Assembly (NCBI GenBank): GCA_017428085.1
Contig: JAFRRP010000019.1
Location: 1-64,000, forward strand
Reading direction: 5' to 3'
Source: Clostridia bacterium
GTDB lineage: Bacteria; Bacillota; Clostridia; Oscillospirales; Acutalibacteraceae
Length of the DNA: 64,000 nt
In this document: positions 1 to 7,073 of the stretch, in pieces
Layout: each line of letters starts with the position of its first letter
Numbering within the stretch: the first letter of the stretch is position 1
Notes under the pieces: model-generated
The model's input: the letters and a program-made list of their open reading frames with translations, nothing else
Database searches by the model: none
What the model was told of the DNA's origin: nothing
Program-made: the position numbers and the translations under genes

Positions 1-88
1 AGGCTATCAAAAGATGCTCTTGCGCTCTCCGAGGGGCAGGGACCGCCCTTTTGAAAAAGCGCGCCCTGCACCCGGCGGAAAATTTTTT

Positions 89-162
89 GTGACGCCCGTG
101 ACGCAGGTGACGGCGTTTAGGAGCGCTGTCAAAAACCGCGTCACGGTCGTCACCGGCGTCAC
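89..162. repeat. GTGACG iteron-like array, three direct then three inverted copies
   Basis: GTGACG occurs at 89, 98 and 107, exactly 9 bp apart. Its reverse complement CGTCAC occurs at 139, 148 and 157, also 9 bp apart. The two triplets face each other across a 26-bp centre and overlap the stop codon of the RepA-like ATPase. Regular spacing and mirror symmetry suggest a binding site or replication origin for the mobile element. The function is inferred. Confidence 0.6.
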
Positions 163-1307
163 GCCGACGTGCCGAGGAAAGACAATTCTATGCGCCGTCC
201 GTCGTGATTCCGCAGCCGTTCATAGCGGATATCATATTCATTTTTTAACCGACCGGCGAGCACATTCAGCTTCATCGAAAGCGCGCTTGGGCTCAATTTT
301 GATTGGAGTTTTTCTTCCAGCTCCGTTGCCGTTCCGTCCCATTTGCCGCCGCATTCTGAGAGAAAATTATTGATTATTTCAAGCAGAGGATCGGGCGGGT
401 CTTTCCATAATTCGGTTTCGGTGCGTTCAAAATACCACTGCAGGTTTTCCTCATTGCGTTTCAGATAAAGCTTCTGATCCTGAAGATCCCGGCATGATAT
501 TTCCAGCACTGCATCGTTGGAGGTACGCTTTTCTTTTTGCAGAATGAACGCACCGTCCGCCGCGCCCATGATGCCGTTTGTTCCGGAGATCATATCAAAG
601 GCGTCGTCAGCCTTTTGTTTTCTTGTGTGATGCACGACAAGAATACAAATCCCGTTCGTATCGGCGATTCTTTTCAACGAAGACATGATTTCATAATCGT
701 TACCGTAACTGAAATTATCTCCGTCCGGTTCACGGATTTTTTGCAGCGTATCGATGATAATCAGCCGTGTATCCGGCACCTTTTTCAGGAACCATGTGAT
801 CTGTTCATCAAGCCCTTTACCGAGCTGCATGGACGCGATAGAGAGATGCAGATCGTCCGTTCCTTCCACGCCGAACATCTTGTACAACCTTCTTTGCAGA
901 CGGTCAAACGTATCCTCCAGCGCAAGATACAATATCGGGCTTTGCGAGACCGGGAACTCCCATAAAGGGAGCCCCGTGCTCACGTGATACGCGATCTGCA
1001 GCATCAAAAAGCTTTTCCCGATCTTCGGTGCACCGGCAAAGACGAACAGGCCGGGGTAAAGCAGATTCTCGATCACCGGCGGCTTGCCATCGTAAACGGT
1101 GTTAAACAGATCGTTCATTGTTACGGTAGGTAGAAAGTACGGATCGCTGTATGTCTGCATCGCCCGCGCCAGCTCGCGTAAATTTTTCTTTTTGCTATTG
1201 CATTCTGCTTCGGAATCTGTTACAATAGCATTGGTTTTGAGATTTGACTGTCCGCCGTCTGCGCCAACAGACGTGATTCCGGCAGTCTTTTCTTTTTCTT
1301 CGATCAT
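159..1307 (-). CDS. RepA-like AAA ATPase (hexameric helicase type) of a mobile element
   Basis: This 382-residue protein belongs to the RecA-fold AAA group that includes the RSF1010 RepA replicative helicase. A Walker A motif GAPKIGKS lies near residue 93, a Walker B-like run LIIIDTL near residue 180, and a sensor-like VVHHTRK near residue 225. The N-terminal 45 residues are low in structure and the C-terminal part looks like a small helical domain. The start overlaps the upstream ribbon-helix-helix gene by 4 bp (ATGA), so the two are translationally coupled. It is the last gene of a minus-strand operon after the integrase and ends in the GTGACG array. Its likely role is replication or maintenance of the excised element; that role is inferred from family and context. 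Confidence 0.8.
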   Translation of the reverse strand: MIEEKEKTAGITSVGADGGQSNLKTNAIVTDSEAECNSKKKNLRELARAMQTYSDPYFLPTVTMNDLFNTVYDGKPPVIENLLYPGLFVFAGAPKIGKSFLMLQIAYHVSTGLPLWEFPVSQSPILYLALEDTFDRLQRRLYKMFGVEGTDDLHLSIASMQLGKGLDEQITWFLKKVPDTRLIIIDTLQKIREPDGDNFSYGNDYEIMSSLKRIADTNGICILVVHHTRKQKADDAFDMISGTNGIMGAADGAFILQKEKRTSNDAVLEISCRDLQDQKLYLKRNEENLQWYFERTETELWKDPPDPLLEIINNFLSECGGKWDGTATELEEKLQSKLSPSALSMKLNVLAGRLKNEYDIRYERLRNHDGRRIELSFLGTSA

Positions 1308-1630
1308 TCGGTTTCCTCCTTCATTCCGTTCATAATTTCCGCAATCAAACGGATATTGGCGAGCGTTTCATCGGAAAGCGCTGCGCCGGATTCCAGCCGT
1401 TTCAGCTCGGATAAGATCTCCGTCATTTGCGTTTTCAGCGCCTTATACACGCGCGGATTTCCTTGAACAACGATCTCCCTGCCGATGCAGCGCCGGTAAC
1501 AGTATTCCTGCTTTGACAGGCCGGAAAGAGAAACCGCCGTGTTGATCTGCTCGTTTTCTTCGGGCGAAACTCGGAACCCGACCGTGATATTCCGCCACCG
1601 GTTCTGCTCGTCTCTGTTCTTAGCTGACAT
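1304..1630 (-). CDS. Ribbon-helix-helix mobilisation-like protein (MobC-like)
   Basis: The protein has 108 residues when started at the ATG at 1630, which lies inside the end of the integrase gene (11-bp overlap). The N-terminus RNITVGFRVSPEENEQI followed by SGLSKQEYCYRR fits the ribbon-helix-helix fold of plasmid and integrative-element relaxosome accessory proteins. The C-terminal half is a predicted helix (QMTEILSELKRL). Proteins of this type sit between integrase and RepA-like genes in many clostridial integrative elements. It may bind the origin of transfer or the nearby iteron-like repeats. No relaxase is visible in the window, so mobilisation is inference. A longer reading frame upstream exists but lies within the integrase and is not credible. 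Confidence 0.7.
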   Translation of the reverse strand: MSAKNRDEQNRWRNITVGFRVSPEENEQINTAVSLSGLSKQEYCYRRCIGREIVVQGNPRVYKALKTQMTEILSELKRLESGAALSDETLANIRLIAEIMNGMKEETE

Positions 1631-2708
1631 ATTCTTCGCCTCCTCTAATACTGTTAAGTTTGTCTGCCATTTCATTCTGCGTTGTGGGAAACAGGTGCGC
1701 ATATTTGTAGGTGATCTCGATACTCTCATGTCCCACGCGATCAGCTATCGCGACCGGAGAAAACCCCATTTCAATCAGCAGAGAAATGTGGGAATGACGC
1801 AGATCATGGATGCGGATCCGCTTTACACCGGCCGCTGCTGCGCCGCGATCCATTTCCCGATGCAGATATTTTTTTGAGATTTCAAACAGCCGATCTTTCG
1901 GTTTGATCCCGTAAAGCTGACGGATATAATCACGGATCTCATCCACAAGAAAATCCGGCATTTTGATCACACGATTGCTTTTCGGTGTTTTCGGATCGGT
2001 AATGACGTCGCGGCCGTCGATACGCTGATACGATTTTGTTATTGATACCGTACCGCGCTCAAAATCGAAATCTGCCGGGGTTAACGCCAACAGTTCTCCT
2101 TCTCGAATGCCGCACCAATACAAAACCTCAAAGGCGTAAAACGATATCGGCTTGTCCATCATGACATAAGAGAACTTCTTGTATTCTTCCTGCGTCCAGA
2201 TCTGCATTTCTTTTCCCTTGGCTTTGCCCATATTACCAACTTTCGCCGCGGGATTCACGGAAAGTCCGTAAAACTTCACGGCATGATTGAACACAGCGGA
2301 AAGCTGGTTGTGCAGTGTTTTCAGATAAACCGGGGAATAAGGTTTTCCGGTTTTATCCTTTGTCTTGAGCATCGCGTTCTGCCAGGCGATCACATCCTTC
2401 GGCTGGATCTCGTTGATTTTGCGATCTCCGAAGTACGGCAGGATTTTTGTCCGCAAAATATGCTCCTTTGTGTGCCATGTGTTTTCTTTCAGCCGGGTTT
2501 TCATATCCTCGCTGTAAATAGCAACGAAGCTCGCAAAGGTCATATCCAGATCAGCGGTCGCTTTGTTTAGTTGTTCCCGTTCCCATGCTTGTGCTTCGCG
2601 TTTTGTTGCGAAGCCGCGCTTCTGAGATTGGCGGCGTTTACCCTGCCAATCGGTGTAGCGGTATACGGCCCGCCACGTGTTAGTCTTTTCTTCTTTGTAT
2701 ACAGCCAT
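1620..2708 (-). CDS. int: Tyrosine recombinase / site-specific integrase
   Basis: This 362-residue integrase has three parts: an N-terminal arm-binding domain (about 1-55, WRAVYRYTDWQGKRRQSQKR), a core-binding SAM-like domain (about 65-165), and a catalytic domain (about 175-355). Catalytic residues visible are Arg in WCGIREGELLAL, His-x-x-Arg in IHDLRHSHIS, His in VGHESIEIT, and the nucleophile Tyr in the YKYAHL stretch. It should excise and integrate the element, whose right end abuts the GMP synthetase gene at 4649. It is read in one operon with the excisionase-like gene (4-bp gap) and overlaps the next gene by 11 bp, so integration and replication genes appear co-expressed. Confidence 0.93.
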   Translation of the reverse strand: MAVYKEEKTNTWRAVYRYTDWQGKRRQSQKRGFATKREAQAWEREQLNKATADLDMTFASFVAIYSEDMKTRLKENTWHTKEHILRTKILPYFGDRKINEIQPKDVIAWQNAMLKTKDKTGKPYSPVYLKTLHNQLSAVFNHAVKFYGLSVNPAAKVGNMGKAKGKEMQIWTQEEYKKFSYVMMDKPISFYAFEVLYWCGIREGELLALTPADFDFERGTVSITKSYQRIDGRDVITDPKTPKSNRVIKMPDFLVDEIRDYIRQLYGIKPKDRLFEISKKYLHREMDRGAAAAGVKRIRIHDLRHSHISLLIEMGFSPVAIADRVGHESIEITYKYAHLFPTTQNEMADKLNSIRGGEEYVS

Positions 2709-2712
2709 ATTC

Positions 2713-2910
2713 TCACATCCTTTCTTTGATTTCGGCTGCGCCGTAACAGGTCTTTTCTAAAAAATATTGTTTATTGACCCGTCCGGAAATGGTAATGAAT
2801 CCTTTTGCCTTCAGTTCTTCATTCAGACGCTGAACGATTTTATAGGCGTAGGATTTGGAGATGCCGAGAATTTCAGCAACTTCTCCGACTTTCAAAAAAT
2901 GCTCGGACAA
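2713..2910 (-). CDS. Small helix-turn-helix protein, excisionase-like, TTG start
   Basis: A 65-residue protein with an N-terminal winged-helix or MerR-like motif (LKVGEVAEILGISKSYAYKIV) typical of excisionases and small DNA-binding regulators of integrative elements. The start is TTG at 2910, supported by a strong AGGAGGG ribosome-binding site about 6 nt upstream; no better in-frame start is near. It lies 4 bp before the integrase gene and is probably the first gene of the operon. It may direct recombination towards excision or regulate the operon, perhaps through the inverted repeat at 2938-2972. Confidence 0.75.
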   Translation of the reverse strand: MSEHFLKVGEVAEILGISKSYAYKIVQRLNEELKAKGFITISGRVNKQYFLEKTCYGAAEIKERM

Positions 2911-2937
2911 TATGATCCCTCCTTCCTGATTTGATGA

Positions 2938-2972
2938 TTGATACCTTTCCTGAAAGTGGGGGCAGGTATCAA
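2938..2972. promoter_or_regulatory. Inverted repeat upstream of the excisionase-integrase operon
   Basis: TTGATACCT at 2938-2946 and AGGTATCAA at 2964-2972 form a perfect 9-bp inverted repeat with a 17-nt centre. It lies in the leader of the minus-strand operon, 28 bp upstream of the TTG start. It could be an operator for the excisionase-like protein or the XRE regulator, or an RNA hairpin; the sequence alone cannot decide. Confidence 0.45.
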
Positions 2973-3926
2973 AAAATTGTAGTTGCAGTATCAGACTGCC
3001 TTTTCTGTCTTGCTACATCTTTTCACCTCCAAAACACATTTTTTTCAAGACCCCTGTTTTTCACCGATTTTTATCGGATCAAGATCCGTGTTTTTGTACC
3101 GGAATCGTTTCAGTTTTCTCTTTTCGGACAGTGATCCATCCGAGATATTTCCGTTCGATAACGGTACATATTTCCCGGTATCTGCAGGGGAATGTATGAA
3201 CGCTGTCGCAGTGGTTTGATCTGATAATCGTGCGAGCAGTATTCATATTCGAGAATCAAAGTGGATATAGTAATTTATTTGCCTTGACTAAGCGGGGACA
3301 AGGATCAGATCACTGATTTCTTCTCTCACTATATCTATAGTCGAAATTACAAAAAACACCGATAATCGCGTGACAGACGATTTTTGATGCCTGTGACAGA
3401 TTTATTATTCCTCCTGCTCCAGTTCCGTTCCCACAGGCATTCCTCATATTTCTATGGGCGCTGTGCGGTCTCGCAGCCGTTTCAGGCTGCCAGCGCTCGC
3501 TTCCTTTTTTTCGGAAGGTCGTGGCGGTTTGGGGAACCGTGTAGGGATTCAATTGTAAAAGCAAAAAAGCCGTTACACAGACAGCACAAAAAGCGGGAAG
3601 GCATTTCTCCTTCTCGCACAGTTCATGCTGAACTATGTAACGGCTTTGTATAACAAAGCGTCTCTCCGGGCTTTGCCCGGAGTTCCTCTCGCAGGGAAAC
3701 CTCCTGCGAAAATCCTATTTCAAAAAATCAATCGCAGTTCAGTTTGCTATTCTATTGTAATGAGTCCAAAAACTCAGTATAACATTATAGCAAACAAATG
3801 TTCCGTTTTCAATACTTTTTTTTGAAATTTTTGGATTTTTTTGAAGGAAATGGTCGTTTTTTGCATGAACAGTGTGCTTGAGTGTGAAATTACTTAACTA
3901 TTCTGCTTTGTTTCCTTTGTACCTCC
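2973..3926. other. Non-coding stretch between integrase operon and XRE regulator
   Basis: About 950 bp without a convincing gene. Short open frames on both strands have no ribosome-binding site and no recognisable motif. The first half is T-rich; the second half holds the structured block at 3566-3709 described separately. The stretch probably contains the operon promoter and control sites of the element. Confidence 0.5.
3566..3709. repeat. Structured block: long inverted repeat plus two compact hairpins
   Basis: AAAGCCGTTACA at 3566-3577 pairs with TGTAACGGCTTT at 3636-3647 (12-bp arms, 58-nt centre). Directly after it come a hairpin CTCCGGGC-TTT-GCCCGGAG at 3664-3682 and a second, TCGCAGG with CCTGCGA arms, at 3689-3709. 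No T-run follows, so these are not ordinary terminators. They could form a structured RNA, a single-strand origin or a protein-binding region of the element. Confidence 0.5.
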
Positions 3927-3956
3927 TTGACACGACTTAAACAAATATGCTATATT
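3927..3956 (+). promoter_or_regulatory. Sigma-A promoter of the XRE regulator
   Basis: TTGACA at 3927-3932 and TATATT at 3951-3956 are separated by 18 bp. An in-frame ATG at 3947 falls inside this promoter, which argues that the gene starts at the later ATG at 3992. Confidence 0.6.
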
Positions 3957-3991
3957 TCTTATATCATCACGAAGAACCGGAGTTGAATCAA

Positions 3992-4498
3992 ATGGCAATC
4001 GGAGAAAGAATCAAGTTTTTTCGCAATCTGAGAGGGATGACGCAGAAGTATCTCGGTCAGGTCGTCGGGTTTCCGGAAAAGACCGCCGACGTCCGGCTGG
4101 CGCAATATGAAACCGGAACCAGAACGCCAAAGGATGACTTGACAAATCTGCTCGCATCCGCACTCGGCGTCTCGCCAATGGCGTTGGACGTACCGAATAT
4201 TGAGAGTTATGTAGGGTTGATGCATACATTTTTTGCACTGGAAGATCTTTATGGGCTGAAAATAATGATGATCGACGGTATCCCGAGTTTGCAGATTGTC
4301 TCCGACGCAGACGCGAATTACGAAACGCTTTCCGGATTATTCAGGGAATGGGCGGAGGAATCCGACAAGCTGACGACAGGAGAGATATCCAAAGAGGAAT
4401 ACGATGAATGGCGTTATACTTACCCGGAGATCCCGAGAGAGCGTAAACGCACCAAACACGATGAAGCACGGGATCGAATGAAACACGAAACAAAGTAG
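3992..4498 (+). CDS. XRE-family transcriptional regulator
   Basis: The 168-residue protein starts with a Cro/CI-type helix-turn-helix domain (about 2-65: GERIKFFRNLRGMTQKYLGQ and the recognition region RLAQYETGTRTPKDD). The rest has no recognised domain; the C-terminus is charged. The chosen ATG at 3992 has GGAG 9 nt upstream and lies after the predicted transcription start. It is divergent from the integrase operon and is the likely repressor of the element. It ends just before a terminator that separates the element from the att region. Confidence 0.8.
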   Translation: MAIGERIKFFRNLRGMTQKYLGQVVGFPEKTADVRLAQYETGTRTPKDDLTNLLASALGVSPMALDVPNIESYVGLMHTFFALEDLYGLKIMMIDGIPSLQIVSDADANYETLSGLFREWAEESDKLTTGEISKEEYDEWRYTYPEIPRERKRTKHDEARDRMKHETK

Positions 4499-4509
4499 AG
4501 ACAAAAAGA

Positions 4510-4549
4510 AAAGAGCTAACTGACGAATCAAAAAATCAGTTAGCTCTTT
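4510..4549. terminator. Terminator after the XRE gene
   Basis: Perfect 14-bp stem, AAAGAGCTAACTGA at 4510-4523 with TCAGTTAGCTCTTT at 4536-4549, and a 12-nt loop. The arms end in A and T runs on both sides, so it could work in both directions, also for reads from the GMP synthetase side. Confidence 0.75.
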
Positions 4550-4559
4550 ATTCTTGAAT

Positions 4560-4670
4560 AATTAGGTTTTTGTTGCCAAAACGTTGCCAAACGTGATTGT
4601 GAAGGGCAAGGAACCCTTACGTATCAACGGTTATGACGGTTTACGGCATTATTCCCACTCAATCGTGCCC
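4560..4670. other. Probable attachment region at the 3' end of the GMP synthetase gene
   Basis: The element ends against the last codons and stop (TTA at 4649-4651 on the plus strand) of the GMP synthetase gene. The end of guaA is a known integration hotspot for genomic islands in Firmicutes. Just outside it lies a direct repeat (GTTGCCAAAACGTTGCCAAA), possibly an arm site of the integrase. The matching left junction is outside the window, so the core cannot be fixed. Confidence 0.5.
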
Positions 4671-5641
4671 GTAGGCTTGGGCGTGACGTCGTACAGAACG
4701 CGGTTGACGCCCTTGACCTCATGGGTGATGCGGTCGGTTATTTTGTTTATCAGCGCCCAGTCAAGGGGTTCCGCCGTGGCGGCGGTGGCGTCGACGGAGT
4801 TGACCGCGCGGATGACGACGGGCCAGTCAAAGGTGCGCTCGCCCCCGGCGGTGATGCCGGTGGATTTGTAATCCGGAACGATCGTGAAGTACTGCCATAC
4901 CTTACCGGCAAGACCGGCGGCGGCGAATTCCTCCCGCACGATGGCATCGGATTCCCGAACCGCTTCCAGTCTGTCGCGGGTGATGGCGCCGGTGCAGCGC
5001 ACGCCGAGGCCCGGGCCGGGGAACGGCTGACGGTCCACCATGGAGGCGGGCAGGCCCAGCGCTTTGCCGACCATTCTTACTTCATCTTTATACAGGAACT
5101 TGACGGGCTCCACCAGTTCGAAACGGTCCTTCAGGTCCTCCGGCAGACCGCCCACGTTGTGGTGTGCCTTGACGCCCGCTTCACTTTCCAGAATATCGGG
5201 ATAGATGGTGCCCTGGCCGAGGAACCTGACGTCCTCCAGCTTGCGGGCCTCTTCCGCGAACACGTCGATGAACTCGCTGCCGATGATCTTGCGTTTCGTC
5301 TCGGGATCGCTGACGCCCGCCAGTTTGTCAAGGAAGCGGTCCACCGCGTCGATATAGATCAGGTTGGCGTTCATTTCTTCCTGGAACACACGGATGACCT
5401 GCTCCGGTTCGCCCTTTCTCAACAAACCGTGGTTGACGTGTACGCAGGTAAGGTTTTGCCCGATCGCCTTGATCAGCAGCGCGGCCACTACGGACGAATC
5501 CACGCCGCCGGACAGGGCCAGCAGCACCTTGCCGTCGCCCACCTGCGCGCGCAGCGCTTCGATCTGTTCCGCGATAAACGCTTCCGCCAGCGCGGGGGTG
5601 GTGATACGTTCCATTGTTTCGGGTCTTCTGTTATCTGCCAT
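4649..5641 (-). CDS. guaA: GMP synthetase ATP-pyrophosphatase subunit (no amidotransferase domain)
   Basis: The enzyme aminates XMP to GMP with ATP, the last step of GMP synthesis. The 330 residues cover only the ATP-PPase domain (P-loop SGGVDSS near residue 45) and the C-terminal dimerisation domain (RQPFPGPGLGVRC near 205, ending KPTGTIEWE). The roughly 190-residue class I glutamine amidotransferase half of standard GuaA is absent. The start is firm: ATG at 5641 with GGAGG 8 nt upstream. This matches the two-subunit form known from archaea; no partner amidotransferase gene is in the window. The 3' end serves as the presumed integration site of the neighbouring element. Confidence 0.9.
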   Translation of the reverse strand: MADNRRPETMERITTPALAEAFIAEQIEALRAQVGDGKVLLALSGGVDSSVVAALLIKAIGQNLTCVHVNHGLLRKGEPEQVIRVFQEEMNANLIYIDAVDRFLDKLAGVSDPETKRKIIGSEFIDVFAEEARKLEDVRFLGQGTIYPDILESEAGVKAHHNVGGLPEDLKDRFELVEPVKFLYKDEVRMVGKALGLPASMVDRQPFPGPGLGVRCTGAITRDRLEAVRESDAIVREEFAAAGLAGKVWQYFTIVPDYKSTGITAGGERTFDWPVVIRAVNSVDATAATAEPLDWALINKITDRITHEVKGVNRVLYDVTPKPTGTIEWE

Positions 5642-5735
5642 TGTTATATCCTCCGTCGTCTTTTTTACTTCATTATATTACGACAGTCCAACAAAAAAAT
5701 CAATATTTCGGACTCTTTTTTTTGGAAGAAATTTG

Positions 5736-5764
5736 TTGATTTATTTTCCCGTTCGTAGTAAAAT
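5736..5764 (+). promoter_or_regulatory. Promoter of gtrA
   Basis: TTGATT at 5736-5741 and TAAAAT at 5759-5764 with a 17-bp spacer, 38 bp before the gtrA ATG. Confidence 0.5.
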
Positions 5765-5802
5765 ATCTAAAATAATTATAATAGAACAAACGGAGAAACG
5801 TT

Positions 5803-6278
5803 ATGTCAGGCAATCAAACGAAAGGCGAAAAGAGGAAGGAGCTGCTGCGGGTGGTGAAATACGCGTTGATCGCTGCCAGCGCCGGCTTGATCCAATTCGG
5901 CAGCGAATTGCTGCTGGAAAAGGTGTTTCACCTTCCTTACTGGATCAGCTATCTGGCGGCGCTGATCCTTTCCGTGCTGTGGAACTTCACCATCAACCGG
6001 AAATATACCTTCAAATCCGCCAACAACATCCCTGTGGCAATGCTGAAGGTGGCAGCTTATTACGCCGTGTTTACGCCGCTTTCCACCATCGGTGGCAATT
6101 ATCTGGTAGAAAATCTTCATTGGAACAGCACGCTGGTGCTTGTTGGAACGATGCTTACCAATTTTGTGACGGAATTCCTTACCAGCGGTTCTTTGTGTTC
6201 GGAAAAACCATTGATACCAATGCGCTTGCCTTAAAAGAAAAAGAGACGGAGCAGACCGCGGTCAAACAGGATCAGTGA
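5803..6278 (+). pseudogene. GtrA-family membrane protein gene with a late frameshift
   Basis: GtrA-family proteins are small four-helix membrane proteins linked to flipping of lipid-bound sugars in wall or surface polysaccharide synthesis. The reading frame from the ATG at 5803 (ribosome-binding site ACGGAG) shows the family pattern, with helices near residues 20-40, 45-65, 80-100 and 108-128. Near position 6183 the frame breaks: as written it runs into an unrelated tail ending at 6234. One extra T in the CCTT run would restore the usual ending (YQRFFVFGK) and continue to the stop at 6276-6278, giving about 158 residues. It is a real frameshift or a one-base sequence error. Confidence 0.75.
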
Positions 6279-6325
6279 TAAGCGATCGGGGAACAGGAGC
6301 TAACATTACCCGGAAAGAAGCAGGA

Positions 6326-7009
6326 ATGAAGCAGGCGGAAAAGAGATCGAAAAAAAGCAGAACAGACGTGGTGCTTCGCATTGCAGGCGCGGCGCTGGGA
6401 CTGTTTTTTTTCGGCTTCGGCGTACACCTGACCATTCAGGCCAACATCGGCGTGGGTCCTTGGGACGCGCTGCATCTGGGCCTTGCGAATACACTGCACG
6501 TCAAATACGGCACGGCTTCCATTGCCATGTCGCTGCTGATATTGGGTATCGACGTGCTGCTGAAGGGAAGAATCGGGATCGGTATGTTTCTTGACGCGCT
6601 GATCGTGGGGAAAACGGTCGATCTTTTCGATTGGCTGGGCATCGTGCCGGAGATGACGGGAAAGTTCAGCGGCGTATTGCTGATGCTGGCGGGGCTGATC
6701 GTGGAGGGATTCTCGCTGTACCTGTATATGAGGGCTGGGCTTGGCTGCGGCCCGCGGGATACGCTGCTGGTGCAGCTGAAAAAGAAGATGCGTAAGATCC
6801 CCATCGGGCTGATCAGTATCTTGATATTATCGGTCGTTACCTTTGCCGGATGGAAGTTGGGCGGACCGGTCCATTTCGGCACGCTGATCTGCGCCTTAGG
6901 TACCGGGCCCATCATGCAGGCGGCGTTTCGGGTGGTTCATTTTAAGGCGGAGGACGTGACGCATCAAGATTTGGTGACTTCTTTGATGATCCTGACAGAC
7001 AGAGCTTGA
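6326..7009 (+). CDS. YczE/YitT-like multi-pass membrane protein
   Basis: A 227-residue integral membrane protein with about five hydrophobic segments. The pattern GFGVHLTIQANIGVGPWDAL and a second copy-like motif, YLYMRAGLGCGPRDTLL, match the YczE/YyaS membrane family, whose function is not known. The start at 6326 is preferred over an upstream in-frame one because the protein then begins with a short charged stretch before the first helix and has GGAAAG upstream. It follows gtrA closely and its stop codon overlaps the -35 box of the his operon promoter. Confidence 0.7.
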   Translation: MKQAEKRSKKSRTDVVLRIAGAALGLFFFGFGVHLTIQANIGVGPWDALHLGLANTLHVKYGTASIAMSLLILGIDVLLKGRIGIGMFLDALIVGKTVDLFDWLGIVPEMTGKFSGVLLMLAGLIVEGFSLYLYMRAGLGCGPRDTLLVQLKKKMRKIPIGLISILILSVVTFAGWKLGGPVHFGTLICALGTGPIMQAAFRVVHFKAEDVTHQDLVTSLMILTDRA

Positions 7010-7034
7010 CTTTAATGTGTTAATGTGCTATCAT
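7006..7034 (+). promoter_or_regulatory. Promoter of the histidine operon
   Basis: TTGACT at 7006-7011 and TATCAT at 7029-7034 with a 17-bp spacer. The -35 box overlaps the stop codon of the preceding gene. The leader to hisZ is only about 33 nt, leaving no room for a T-box or histidine leader peptide. Confidence 0.65.
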
Positions 7035-7073
7035 ACTAAAAACGATTCGGTGAGCAAGGGAGGCGACGCGCCG

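Noticed and set aside
89..162. CRISPR-like array
   Set aside because: Repeat units are only 6 bp with 3-bp gaps and invert half-way; there are no spacers and no cas genes.
14..373. Plus-strand frame of 119 codons at the left edge
   Set aside because: It runs through the iteron-like array and opposite the end of the RepA-like gene; the repeated Val-Thr pattern is a by-product of GTGACG repeats.
3310..3564. Minus-strand frame of 84 codons in the element
   Set aside because: No ribosome-binding site, atypical composition and no motif; the region is better read as non-coding.
3664..3709. Rho-independent terminators at the paired hairpins
   Set aside because: No T-run follows either stem and no gene ends just before them; kept as a structured block instead.
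4721..5758. Long plus-strand frame of 345 codons opposite guaA
   Set aside because: Shadow of the GMP synthetase gene; no ribosome-binding site or family motif. Similar antisense frames opposite hisD, hisC, iorA, uvrA, pheT and others are artefacts of GC-rich codon use.
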